Source of the DNA: Linyphia triangularis
Taxonomy: Eukaryota; Arthropoda; Arachnida; Araneae; Linyphiidae
DNA length: 64,000 nucleotides
Reading direction: 5' to 3'
Assembly: GCA_963978545.1 (NCBI GenBank)
Contig: OZ021727.1
Coordinates: forward strand, 50,528,487 to 50,592,486
In this document: positions 11,851 to 21,822 of the stretch, one piece after another
Layout: every line of letters begins with the position of its first letter
Position numbering within the stretch: the first letter of the stretch is position 1
The notes under the pieces: model-generated
What the model was told of the DNA's origin: nothing
What the model saw: the letters and a program-made list of their open reading frames with translations, nothing else
Database searches by the model: none
Program-made: the position numbers and the translations under genes

Positions 11851-12000
11851 GTACACATTTTTTAATTCAAAAACATCATGTTAATTTTAGCTTTTTTTCT
11901 TTTATAATACTTTTCTTATCCAGTTGAGGTTTTGATCGAAAAATTAAAAATGTACTTCTTAATCAGGACAGGCTTTTAAAACATAAATGAAATAAAAATA

Positions 12001-12797
12001 TTACACCATGAAACATGCGACTGTAGTTAATTTTCCTGCACCAAGTTTCTCTTCCAGTTCTGTTGGATCAAAGAATACGCCTTCTTGAAAGTTGATGTCG
12101 TCTGTGAAAGAAACTGCATTTCATTGGGAGCAAACTGTACAAATAAAAAACATAACACAAACGTTTAAAAAACTAATTTTTAGATATAAATAAAAGAAGT
12201 GGGTATGGTATCGAAAGTTTGGCGATATGTATTCTGCAATATCTGAGAGAAATACCCTCTCTCTCTCTCAAAGTAGATATTTCTCAGAGATGAGTAAGTT
12301 AGCATTTATCAAAGGAAATTCTGTTTTTATTGCAGTAACATGGGATTTCTTAGTAAAAATGGTTATGTAGTGTAATATAAAAGGACTGTGAAACATATAA
12401 ACTAATATCTAAATGAAATAAAAAGTATTATTGGAAGTGACCAAATTTTAGTAGTAGACGTTATTCCACTGCGTACCACACCCTACAGCCACTGATTCAA
12501 ATCAAATATTTCCGATGACGCATAACCTTTTGAGTTCAGTTGCAACTCGTTGCAAAGTTTGTAACATAAATTTAGATAGAATGAGAAGGACAATCGTTAT
12601 TTATTTTATAATTTCTTTTCATTTAAATTCGCTAAAAATTATGTATTTGTGGTTCCCGATATCTCTAGAATTTGAACAACGTTACACTTCACCAAAAACA
12701 AGTACAAAGATTTCTTACGTAATCGTTTGAGTATTTGAGGCAATTCGGACATTTCTTCGTAAGGGTGGTGACAAGAATCCACATCACAGGTATCCAT
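12001..12797 (-). CDS. Candidate small two-exon protein (59 aa), unknown
   Basis: On the minus strand an ATG at 12,797 opens 26 codons to a GTAAGA donor (last exon base 12,719, phase 1). A CTTTCACAG acceptor at 12,102-12,103 then resumes the frame for 33 codons to a TAA at 12,001-12,003. A further good acceptor (TTCTTACAG) lies 14 bases upstream of the ATG, so the 5' UTR may itself be spliced. The predicted product starts MDTCDVDSCHHPY, contains an amphipathic acidic/basic middle and ends KLTTVACFMV. I recognise no family. Matching phases and three good splice signals are seen directly; that it is a gene is inference. It could be a fragment of a longer host gene with further exons above 12.8 kb. 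Confidence 0.38.
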
Positions 12798-12799
12798 CT

Positions 12800-13555
12800 T
12801 AAAATTTTGAACTGTAAGAAAAATTTTTATGTGCTGATTATTGAACTAGTTGTACATGGCAAGCGTTACTATGGTTCAGTTTGGTTAAATGAAAGGAAAG
12901 AAAAGAGAAAGAGCACGTTTCTAACAAGTTTAATTTCCCAATGCTTGAAGGTATACAATATTTCTTATTGTTCCATTGTCTGTGCAGATATAGAGATTGT
13001 CTGGTTTGGCGACTCTAGAAGTTGCAACATATAATTATCCATGTGAGAAGCAATCAAAATTACATAATTCTAAAGATTAGCACTGACTTTGTTGAGGGTG
13101 ATTGCAAACGCTAATCGAATTGTGAATTGCAATATCTTAACACTGGATTAGTCGCGCGGTTAACAAATGTCCCCACAAAATCAGTTGCTCAATAGATGGC
13201 AGCCCATGATCAAACATCTTACAGGTTTTTTTTTTTCAAGTTATTTTAAAAATATATAAATATTTCTTTTAAATTTTTACTTTATTCTGTTCAATAATAT
13301 TGTGTTTTTAATTAAAATACACTCTTACTTTGATATTTGGTCACGCATTTAAGGGTATGCATGAAAATTTGAATGTGGGGGACATTTGTAACCGCGAGAC
13401 AAAATGTTTACCTTACCTTACCTACGCGCCTTACCAAGAGTTAAATTGAAATGGTATATCTATTGTAATCAAAGGAATGAGAGGAGTGAGAGGACATCCT
13501 CACCTATGAAAGATCCTGTCAAGAGTGTTGCTTCTACGCTGTTGCCAAAAGTTTT
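12800..13555. other. Non-coding stretch
   Basis: Short plus-strand frames of up to 99 codons are open but carry no recognisable domain, and codon use is not distinct from the AT-rich background. The Helitron relic begins at about 13.56 kb. Confidence 0.4.
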
Positions 13556-13559
13556 TTTT

Positions 13560-13740
13560 TTTACTGCAAGCATTTGTAAAGCTTTGGCTAATTTATATTT
13601 CACATCATGATAATTTGCATGCCTATTTTCAATTACATTTCGTGTCGTGGAATCCTTGGCAGATCGAGTGAATTCAAAATTTTTGTTAGCTAATTAACTG
13701 CTTCATCTGCTTTCACAACAGTGTCGACCGACTTGTATGT
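13560..13740 (-). pseudogene. Helitron helicase relic, C-terminal fragment
   Basis: Minus-strand reading gives TYKSVDTVVKADEAVN, a stop, then LNSLDLPRIPRHEM and LKIGMQIIMM. This matches the order of motifs near the C-terminus of the Pif1-like helicase of Helitron transposons (normally ...SLDLPGMPPH...LK.G.PI.ML.N...). It is separated from the rest of the helicase by an inserted SINE. Several stops show it is dead. Confidence 0.65.
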
Positions 13741-13751
13741 TGGTTGCCTCT

Positions 13752-14252
13752 TCTTTTTACCAAGGTCTATGGGGACTAAGGCACCTCTGCTTTTTTCAAG
13801 CATTTTGTACCAACCCCATTACCTGAAGGTCGGTAGTTGGCAGTACTGCACAATATGTTAGCACACACTCGCTCATAAGAGAGAGAGTGGTCTAGTCTAC
13901 CTATAACCACCGAAAAGTTCATTTCAACCTCTTTTCGGTAGCTACCCGGTAGATGGCAGCGCTATCGGCCGTATGTGGAACTTCTTAATTTAAAGGCAAT
14001 AAAGCAGAAGATTCCAGCAGACGACTTGGATTTGCCACCCCCAGAGGTATTGATTTGTATGGGGACTTGGAGGACTTTGCAACCACGACTGATTTAACTT
14101 ACCCCTGTTACTATTAGCGAACACGGCGGTCTTTAGTCGGTCCCAGGCTCTGAACTCGACACCGTCATGATTGTAAGCACTAAGCCAGGATCGAACTCAC
14201 AACCTCCCGGTTGTGAGAACAACGCCTCTCTCGACTGGGCTAAGCAGCCCTC
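13752..14252 (-). mobile_element. Second SINE family, about 500 bp, inside the Helitron relic
   Basis: On the minus strand it starts near 14,250 with GGGCTGCTTAGCCCAGTCGA (A-box-like) and has GAGTTCGATCC (B-box) at about 14,188-14,198, then a long non-tRNA body ending in a GGTAAAAAGAAG tail. Imperfect 11-bp direct repeats, TTGACTGCCTC (14,253-14,263) and TTGGTTGCCTC (13,741-13,751), flank it. The helicase reading is interrupted exactly here (SEAV on one side, TYKSVD on the other). Confidence 0.7.
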
Positions 14253-14263
14253 TTGACTGCCTC

Positions 14264-14538
14264 GCTTTGAATGTTAGACTGAATAGTATTGTTAAGTTTC
14301 TTAGACGTCTTTGTTCTTGCGAGTAAGAATAGTTCGTTTATTCAGCCAATCATGATCCTTATAATTGGTTTGAATATTGGGATATACTTTTTCAACAAAT
14401 TCTTCTTTTGCCGTTACTAAATTGCAAAAATTATGAGGCAATGAAAATCGCCCTGAGGTCAAATCAACCGGCACTTTTCCGTTTCCGATTTCCAGCAATT
14501 GATATGAAAATATTTCAGCTAACTGATCGTTTTTGCAG
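14264..14538 (-). pseudogene. Helitron helicase relic, middle fragment
   Basis: Minus-strand reading gives EIGNGKVPVDLTSGRFSLPHNFCNL..., then VEKVYPNIQTNYKDHDWLNKRTIL. This is a segment of the Helitron Pif1-like helicase between its Walker B and C-terminal motifs. It is bounded by a MITE on one side and a SINE on the other. Confidence 0.75.
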
Positions 14539-14784
14539 CTATACTAAACTCCAACTTAACTTGACATCACTAGACGATAGATCTTCAGCGTGCTCATAGG
14601 CAGTTAATCCATTTTAGCGGAGTGAAGACACAATTCTCGCCAGACCTTATAGCCTTTTGTTCTCTACAGGGTTGTGGTTTGGTGAACATTATGCTTTCAC
14701 GCCGCCCAAATGGATTAAATACCTATGAGCACTGTGACGATCTACCGTCTAAGTGATGTCAAGTTAAGTAGAAGTTTAGTATAG
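14539..14784. mobile_element. MITE with about 75-bp TIRs inside the Helitron relic
   Basis: The arms begin CTATACTAAACTCCAACTTA on the left and end with the complement of CTATACTAAACTTCTACTTA on the right. Homology runs about 75 bp (left to about 14,617, right from about 14,708) through CTTGACATCACT and CTCATAGG. The element is 246 bp, has no coding capacity and splits the helicase reading frame. Confidence 0.8.
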
Positions 14785-15335
14785 ACACGCATATTTGTTG
14801 TTAATTTTATCGTCTTTACTTGTCGCCACAAAGTAGAGTATTTCAGCTAAGCATTCGCTGGTGTTCATCGATGTACTACAGGTAAGGTTTGCCTGAAATT
14901 TCATGTAAGCAATAATAATGCGTTCAGTTTCTATGCACATCTTGCAATGATCAATCAAGAGTCTCGAGCGATTGTTTGTACGCCATTCTGCATTCATCCC
15001 AAACAATAAGATTGAATTTTTGCAAAACATTTCCCACGCCGAATGTTTTGTGAATGTTGCACATGGGAATTTCAAAGAATTGCATGTTTAATCGTAATTT
15101 CAAAGCGGAATGAGCAGTTTTTCCACCTGGTAGCAATGTTGCAGCTATTCCGGACGATGCAAGGGCTAAGATTATGTTATTTTGGGATCGAATTGCTGCC
15201 AGAATCAATCTAGTTAGGACCGTTTTACCCGTTCCTCCTGGAGTATCTAAGAAGATTTCACCAACTCTGCGTTATTGATAGAATGTATTATATGATTTGA
15301 TCCTTAATGTCTTTTTGCTCAAGCGTTAGCTTAGG
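14785..15335 (-). pseudogene. Helitron helicase relic, N-terminal ATPase fragment
   Basis: Read on the minus strand, LTLEQKDIKDQII lies at the upstream end, followed by FLDTPGGTGKTVLTRLILAA (Walker A, GGTGKT), ASSGIAATLLPGGKTAHSAL and LIVWDECRMA (Walker B region). This order is diagnostic of the Helitron Rep/helicase protein's Pif1-like domain. Frameshifts and stops are present (the downstream part moves to another frame near 14,960-15,070). The N-terminal Rep domain is absent from the window. Confidence 0.8.
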
Positions 15336-15861
15336 AATAATTTTGTTCATGACGCAATTCTACACGGAAAAAAAAATCGTTATGCTAGTTTTTGTGTCTA
15401 TTTTGATGACTATGTTCGTAATATTTATTGTGAATTTAATTCTGTATGTACCATTTTTTAAACACAATAGCAAAAGTTACACACCGAATTCGAATTTCAA
15501 CTTGTTATCTCTGTTAGTTTATGAGCTATAACTAGCCAAAGTAGAATTTTTTTTCACAACTTGTTTGGATTTTGTGAAATGACATTCATTAACACTTTGG
15601 ATCCTAAGCCTAGCAACACATTAAGCTGGCACTTTCCAAACCTTCTTGTATGAGTAATTTGAACATTAAGTGAAAGTTTCACAAAATCGAAAATTGGTCG
15701 AGTTGGCGCCAAACTCAAATTTAGGCCACTTCACATGGAACGACCCAAATATAATTTTTAGAATACAGTATCTTGAAAAAAGTCAATTTAATGTGACTCG
15801 TGTACAAATTTATTTATATACGATCAACTCGTTAAATTGAATGTTATACATTGTCTTGATA
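15336..15861. other. Non-coding stretch before the permuted Gypsy element
   Basis: No conserved coding sequence was recognised. It ends with CAAC (15,862-15,865), the left copy of the target duplication of the element that follows. Confidence 0.4.
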
Positions 15862-15865
15862 CAAC

Positions 15866-15915
15866 TGTGGCGATCTAGCATAAAGGCTTGATATGGCGAC
15901 ATGGAGAACTTTTGG
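15866..15915 (+). repeat. Left 50-bp U3-derived terminal repeat
   Basis: It starts TGTGGCGATCTAGCATAAAG and ends AGAACTTTTGG. It differs from the LTR start at 16,216 by two bases and is the inverse of 19,552-19,601. Confidence 0.9.
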
Positions 15916-16180
15916 TTTTGGTAAGCCTTCGGAACCAGTCCCAAGTCCAGAGAAAGGAGCAGCGTCGAATTCGGGTGGAGAATCGTCGGAAGACGCAACA
16001 TCTGCTTCGGCTCCAGAGATGGCACCAACCTCTAATTGCGGAACAGCTTCTGCTTCATCGTCCGTTTTAGTTTCATCTACGATTTCGACTTTAGTACCTA
16101 TATTAAAATCCAGGACATCGACCAATACAAGATCTGGCAGGAGAGTATGTTTTCGTCTTCTATTGCCACTGCAGTAACGT
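15916..16180 (+). pseudogene. C-terminal tail of Gypsy Pol
   Basis: Directly after the left terminal repeat the frame reads GKPSEPVPSPEKG, a Ser/Thr/Ala-rich linker and TRSGRRVCF, then a stop at about 16,177. Pol polyproteins of this type often end with a TRSGR motif. It is followed within 40 bp by a purine-rich tract and the LTR, as expected at the 3' end of a normal element. Here it lies upstream of gag, showing the permutation. Confidence 0.6.
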
Positions 16181-16200
16181 CTCATCACCTCTGGTTCAAG

Positions 16201-16215
16201 ACTGAGGGGGAGTCC
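16201..16215 (+). other. Polypurine tract
   Basis: ACTGAGGGGGAGTCC lies immediately before the TGTGG start of the LTR, the position of plus-strand priming in LTR retrotransposons. Confidence 0.6.
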
Positions 16216-16536
16216 TGTGGCGACCTAGTATAAAGGCTTGATATGGCGACATGGAGAACTTTTGGACTCATCGACTCCGTGGAGAACTTTATATATTTAT
16301 TTCATCATTGTTTAAACTTCAAAGTATTATGTAAATTTTATTTAGCTTTAAAGCATTCCTATATATATACCAGAAACTTGTTCAACAACTGTCTAGTTTT
16401 CCATCCCGCTCTTCGGGATGATGTGTTGTGTTGTTAATCATTAAACTTTGTTTTTATATCCTAAACTATGGGTAGTGATTCTTCAAAACCTTCTGAAGTT
16501 ATTCTGAGTTTTCATGTGGTAAAACTAGGCCCCACA
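16216..16536 (+). repeat. Gypsy LTR (single, 321 bp)
   Basis: It begins TGTGGCGACC and ends GGCCCCACA (5-bp terminal inverted TGTGG/CCACA). A TATATATATA region and an ATTAAACTTTG segment inside resemble core-promoter and polyadenylation regions. It is preceded by a polypurine tract and followed by a primer-binding site. No second complete LTR exists in the unit. Confidence 0.75.
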
Positions 16537-16541
16537 TGAAA

Positions 16542-16560
16542 TTGGTGACCCGGACGTGAT
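16542..16560 (+). other. tRNA primer-binding site
   Basis: TTGGTGACCCGGACGTGAT starts about 5 bp after the LTR, the usual place and style for a Gypsy primer-binding site. The tRNA species cannot be decided here. Confidence 0.65.
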
Positions 16561-16730
16561 CCCTGCATAGTTTTGGAAGATTTTTTTGAAATTTAAATGT
16601 TGCATAGGACATTGGGCAAGGTTCGTCATATGTTCTCTGAAGGCTGGAAATTTTTGTGATCCTGTAAAAACTGGGTAAGTTCACCTTTGTTTTTCTCCGC
16701 TCCTATCGGTGCACCATTCTTTCGTTCTAA

Positions 16731-19551
16731 ATGTCGGACGACGACGGTAACGAATCGAAGCCGGTGGCTGTTGCTAATGAAGAAATTGCTCGCGTTACAT
16801 TAAAATTGCCTCCAATCTGGCGTGATAATGTAGAGTTATGGTTCAAGTCTATTGAATCTCAATTTGTGCTTGCAGACGTAACTAGGGAAGTCACAAAATT
16901 TCATTATGTGGTTACTGCGGTAGACGGCGAAATTCTTGTACACGTTTCTGATTTGCTAAGGAAAATTCCAGTAGAGGCTAAGAAACCGTATGCTGAACTG
17001 AAAACGCGGTTGATAGAGAAATTCGAGAATTCGGATTCAGTTAGACTCCGCAAGTTGCTATCTGAGCTTGAGTTGGGTGATAAAAAACCTTCACATTTGT
17101 TGCAAGAAATGCGTAATTTAGCTTCAGGGAGCATAGATAATAGTGTGCTTAAAATGATATGGTTACAACGCCTACCTCTAAACATGCAACAAATATTATC
17201 AGTTAGCACAGAGGAACTGATAGGACTGGCGGTCACGGCGGATAAAATCGCGGAGGTTTCTGGTTCTTCACTAAATATAAATAGTGCAAACAAACGCGAA
17301 GGGGTAGCTGAAGAATTGAATAGTTGTTGTAGTTGTCAAATCTTAAAGAAACAAATCTCGGAGCTATCTGAGGCTGTGAAGAATTTGACGGTCAGACACG
17401 GACGTTCGCAATTCCGTGGTTCAAACCCTAGGCATCGCAGTTTTTTTCGGGACAGAAATAGTAGACGAAGTCCATCGAACAATAGTCGAAGGTTGTGTTG
17501 GTACCATCGGAGGTTTGGTGATAGAGCTGCAAGGTGCATTGCTCCATGCAACTACTCGGGAAAACTAGTAGAACAGTCGGTTTTGGCGGCATCCGATATT
17601 GGTTCGAATCAAAGTCGTTTGTTCATTACAGATTTAATAAATGGTTGGAGATTTCTGATCGATAGCGGAGCTTCTGTTTCGGTCCTACCTGTATCGTTGG
17701 TTAATAAGAAACCTAGAGCTGTATGTTTAGAGCTGTATGCTGCTAATGACACGAAGATTACAACGTACGGACCATATAACACTACTGTTGATTTTGGACT
17801 CTGTCGTAGGTATAATTAGAACTTCATTGTTGCCAAGGTATCTAAACCAATTATTGGCGCAGATTTCCTAGCACGTTACGGGCTGTTGATTGATGTAAAA
17901 AAGCAACGACTTATTGACGGGGTTTCGCAACTTTCTTCCGTTGGTATTTTAACTAGGTTTTCTGCCAACGGTCTTTCAGTTGTCTCCGGTAAAACTCAAT
18001 ATCACAAATTGCTTTCTAAATTTCCGAATTTGGCAAATCCAGTGATTAACGTGGTTTCAAAAGTGCAAGGTACAACCCATTGTATTATTACTAAGAGGCA
18101 ACCAGTATTTGCACGTGCACGACGTTTGGCTCCAGACAAGCTTCAGGTGGGGAAAGAAGAATTTAAAAGTCTTTGTGAACAAGGCATCTGTAGACCATCC
18201 AAGAGCCCTTGGGCTAGTCCAATTCATCTTGTTCCGAAAAAAGATGGTTCGTGGAGAGTATGCGGTGACTACAGGAAACTAAACTCTATATCGGAACCGG
18301 ATCGTTATCCTTTAAGGCATATACAGGATTTAAATTCAGATTTGCACGGAAAAACCGTTTTTTCTAAGTTAGACTTAAAACGAGCTTATTTTCAGATTCC
18401 CATGCAAGAAGAGGATATACAGAAGACAGCTGTAATAACTCCGGTCGGGTTGTTCGAGTTTTTATTTATGCCATTCGGTTTGAGAAATGCTGCTCAAACA
18501 TTTCAGCGGTTTATCGATGAAACGTTAGTTGGTTTAAACTGTTTTGCGTATATCGAGGACGTGTTAATCGCTTCTAAGGACCACGAATCGAATTTGAAGG
18601 ATCTGTCTGAGGTTTTTGATAGACTAAATAAAAATGGTCTCGTATTAAATGTTGACAAATGTGTATTTGGTGTAGAAAGTTTGTCTTTTCTGGAATGTCA
18701 TTTGTCTAGTAAAGGAATCTCTCCGTTGAGTGAGAAAGTTGATGCGTTAACAAATTTTCCTTGCCCTTCAACTGTTCATGCGTTAAGGCTATTCCTTGCT
18801 GTGTTAAACTTTTACAGGAGGTTCATTCCACACGCAGCGCAAATTCAAAGCACACTGTACGAATACATCAAGGGGAAAAAGAAAAATGATAAAACTGCTA
18901 TAGTTTGGACTGAGGTGGCAATAAAGGCTTTTGAGGATTGTAAAAGTTCAATTTCCAATGCCGCTCTTTTGTCACATCCTCACTCTGAGGCGCAAATATC
19001 ATTGTTTGTGGATGCCAGCGATAAAGGGATTGGCGCGACTTTGCAACAAACTTTAAACAATGTCACTAACCCTTTGGCATTTCTTTTCCAGGAAGCTGAC
19101 ATCAGCAGAAAACAAGTACAGTGCGTACGATCGAGAATTGCTGGCTGTATACTCCGCAGTACGACATTTTCAATATATGCTGCAAGGTCGAGGTTTTTCC
19201 ATTTATACTGACCATAAGCCACTAATTTTTGCATTCTCACAGAAGTCGGATAAAGTTACGCCACGCCAGTTAAGGCATTTGGAGTATGTGTCCCAGTTTT
19301 CTACTGACATTCGTTACATTCCAGGTGCTGATAACATCGTAGCTGACGCTCTTTCTAGGGTAGAAGTTGTCAATTTCCCTCAAGCTGTGGATTTTGGTGC
19401 ACTGGCGGGGGCGCAGGTAAACGACGGTGAACTTGAGAATTTAATAAAAAATTCAAATTTACTGATTAAAACGGTTGAGTTTTCTCCAGGAGTTAAGGTA
19501 TTTTGTGATATATCCGGTAATAACGTTAAGCCTTATGTCCCCAAAAAGTTT
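16731..19551 (+). pseudogene. Gypsy Gag-Pol (Gag, protease, RT, RNase H), inactivated
   Basis: The ATG at 16,731 opens a Gag with a helical capsid-like part, a basic region and a zinc knuckle of the CxxHxxFGxxAxxC type (CWYHRRFGDRAARC). The aspartic protease motif FLIDSGASVSVLP follows. A single in-frame TAG at 17,817-17,819 stands where a Trp is usual, and the same frame resumes as FIVAKV. RT motifs WRVCGDYRKLN and FSKLDLKRAY are present, but the YxDD box reads YIED (18,549-18,560), changing a catalytic Asp. A one-base frameshift near 19,078-19,088 moves RNase H into another frame, where YDRELLAV, YTDHKPL and NIVADALSR remain. Integrase is missing, and the frame runs into the right inverted U3 repeat. 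Three independent lesions show it is dead. Confidence 0.85.
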
Positions 19552-19601
19552 CCAAAAGTTCTCCATGTCGCCATATCAAGCCTTTATGCTAGGTCGCCAC
19601 A
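19552..19601 (-). repeat. Right 50-bp U3-derived terminal repeat (inverted)
   Basis: This is the reverse complement of the LTR's first 50 bp. Both terminal copies stop at exactly the same LTR position, just after CTTTTGG. Confidence 0.9.
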
Positions 19602-19756
19602 CAACTTTCTTTTGAAAATCATAATTATTCGAAATATTCGATAAAATTTTTTAACTCTTGTAAAAACACAATTGTAAGTATGATTCTTGGATGAATGATT
19701 TCTATAGAATATACCGTATTATGTTTTACAATACAACAAAATTAGACCTGTCAAAA

Positions 19757-20415
19757 AATAAGCTATGGGTGTGGAAAATCTTTCAATTACACTATAATAC
19801 TGACGTGGATTTGTGACATTTACTGTTTTTATATTTTCATCATTCATTTAGAGGAAATGGTCAGTTTGGCGATATTTTTTGAGATAATTATTGTACGAGT
19901 TAAAAAAAAAAAAAAAAAAACTAAGAAGAGGAGAAAAAGCAATAGTTCATAAGCTATGTTCAAGTAAAGAGGACGCTGTGTTGAAGGCATTCGTTTCTCA
20001 ACTTTTTACGCCATTAAAGCATTTTTACTGGAATTTCGGAGGTCGGGATTTTTAGAACATCTTAAGAGACATTACCACAGCAATTTTGAACAAAATCGTT
20101 AAAGTCGTTTTTTAGCAATCATTGAAAAACATGATTTTTTCAAGGGCAGTTACCTTTGTGCATGCGCGATTTTAACGAAAACCGGTAGGTTCTTGGACCA
20201 TCATCAACCTGCACACCACATTTCAACATCGTGGGTCAATTTGTTTGGGAGTTATGCTGACCACGTACATACAGACACAGAGACAGAAATTTTTTCTATA
20301 TCACTTTTTTGAGATCAGGATGTTCCAAAACGTAGAGAAATGCAAAAAATTCGAAATTTTTTTTTGACCGAATACTATACTTTTATTACCCTATGTATAC
20401 ATATGGGTAACTGGG

Positions 20416-20424
<9 letters not shown>
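19757..20424 (+). repeat. Dispersed repeat X, copy 2
   Basis: It runs from TATGGGTGTGGAAAATC to TACTTTTATTACCC, followed by a poly(A)-like run near 20,417-20,443. Internal boxes are shared with 11.3-11.8 kb and, inverted, with 34.06-34.75 kb. No protein is encoded. The A-rich end may suggest a retroposed element, but no target duplication was found. Confidence 0.65.
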
Positions 20425-20446
<22 letters not shown>

Positions 20447-20462
20447 CTGAAATGAAGTTACG

Positions 20463-20637
20463 TTAAAGCTTGGCGTCCACTATCGCTGATCAGAGCGGAG
20501 TGGATTAGAGCCAATTACAAGGCTGTCAACGTCCATTGTAGCACGAGGCTCGTGCTATAGTAGACATTGGCAGCCTTGTAATTGGCTGTAATCCACTCCG
20601 CTCTGCCCTGCTTAGCGATAGTGGACGCCAAGCTTAA
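20463..20637. mobile_element. Near-perfect palindrome flanked by TTAA
   Basis: A palindrome of about 170 bp with arms starting AGCTTGGCGTCCACTATCGC and a centre of AGCACGAG/GCTCGTGCT. TTAA lies at 20,463-20,466 and again at 20,634-20,637, which suits a TTAA-targeting (piggyBac-like) foldback MITE. It has no coding capacity. Confidence 0.75.
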
Positions 20638-20639
20638 TA

Positions 20640-21320
20640 GTGAAAAAATGAGAGTTTGATAGTTAATGTACTTAAGAAAAAATTCAAAATAAATGTTCAA
20701 ATACATATTTTATTATTGCTGTATACATCAATCTCATGGTTCATATGCTATGCAAGTGTCGGTGCTCTATAAATAGCAAACACTGCTTTCGGAAATGAGT
20801 ACAATGATAATCTAGGAACGTGGCAGTCATCCGCTGCCAAGTTCGATATCAAAGTAGCAGACATGCAAGTGTATATTATGTTGACAGAGCTTAGACCTGT
20901 TTTCGACCCCTCACAAATTGGCTTCTGTTATAGCTAGAACCATGCTTTTTTCCCATCATGTTTCCCCGGGTAAGTAGACGAAAAATAACAACATAATTGT
21001 TAACATTGCAAAAGGGAATATGGTTAAAAAATCCTTTGAAAATCGACGAAGTCACCTGAATTTTGTTCTTCTGATTTTTCTGATTCTTACTAAAATTTTA
21101 GCCCGGTCTACAGCCAAAACTATTCGATGATTTTATTTTATTGTTTTTTTTATTCTTCTATCTTTTATTCCCAATTATTTTTTTATTCTTCTCAACATGA
21201 TTAGAGGAAGTGCCTTTTGTATGATTTGATGGGTAGGAGGGTCTATACCTCCCGGTCATGATCCTGATACTTGGGAATTTTAGCAAGACCTACAGCTTAA
21301 ACCCTTTAATATATTAATAC
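20640..21320. other. Non-coding stretch
   Basis: No domain, repeat unit or RNA gene was recognised between the palindrome and the MITE. Confidence 0.4.
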
Positions 21321-21328
21321 CATTATGA

Positions 21329-21533
21329 ATGAACTAAATTGGGATTATTAGAGCAATCCCCATACTTAATCAGTACTTGGCAGGCTAGAGTATTTATAAA
21401 ATTATTCTCAATTCAGAGCAATGGGTGCAAATGTAGCTGAAGCAAATAAAATGAGATTAATCCGAAATAACTCTAGCCTGCCAAGTTCTGATTGCCTATG
21501 AGGATTCCCCGTAATAATCCCAATTAAGTTCAT
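21329..21533. mobile_element. MITE, about 205 bp with about 65-bp TIRs
   Basis: The left arm begins ATGAACTAAATTGGGATTAT and contains CTTGGCAGGCTAGAGT. The right arm is its imperfect complement (ACTCTAGCCTGCCAAG, then ATAATCCCAATTAAGTTCAT). CATTATG occurs at both borders, possibly part of the target duplication. Non-coding. Confidence 0.7.
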
Positions 21534-21822
21534 TATGTACAAGTACCCCAAAGAAATTAATGGCGGCTGCTTGGTGGCAAACAAATTTCACAACTTTTTC
21601 TGACTGATTATTTTACTTGGCGGGATTTTTTTACAACGTCTAGTTTTTTTTTTTTTTTTGGGAAGTTACAGTTGTGGTCCAGCGTCGTTTGAAAGGTTGC
21701 CTGGTGGGACTTAATCGTTATTCTTCTAATTCAAAGCTCATAATCGGATTAGTTGGTCATAAATATCATGGAGGGCAGAGGAAATTTGCACTATAGTATC
21801 CTACTTTTCTGTATTTGATCTA

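Larger units (their letters stand above)
15866..19601 (+). mobile_element. Circularly permuted Ty3/Gypsy element with U3-derived inverted ends
   Basis: The unit is bounded by 50-bp inverted repeats (15,866-15,915 and 19,552-19,601). Each is the first 50 bp of the element's own LTR (compare 16,216-16,265). CAAC flanks both ends (15,862-15,865; 19,602-19,605), the 4-bp duplication expected of a Gypsy integrase. The internal order is C-terminal tail of Pol, polypurine tract, one LTR, primer-binding site, Gag, protease, RT, RNase H, so the order is permuted and the integrase region is missing. This is not a normal LTR-internal-LTR provirus. It may derive from an aberrant one-LTR form that acquired two U3 ends. 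Confidence 0.8.

Noticed and set aside
14190..14255. A functional tRNA gene on the minus strand
   Set aside because: The A- and B-box resemblance continues into a long SINE body with flanking duplications, and no proper cloverleaf acceptor stem was seen.
15893..16177. 94-codon frame beginning MATWRTFG as an intact gene
   Set aside because: Its start lies in the LTR-derived terminal repeat, which is fused by chance to the Pol tail.
15844..16188. 114-codon acidic minus-strand frame
   Set aside because: It is the antisense shadow of the Gypsy Pol tail and the left U3 repeat.
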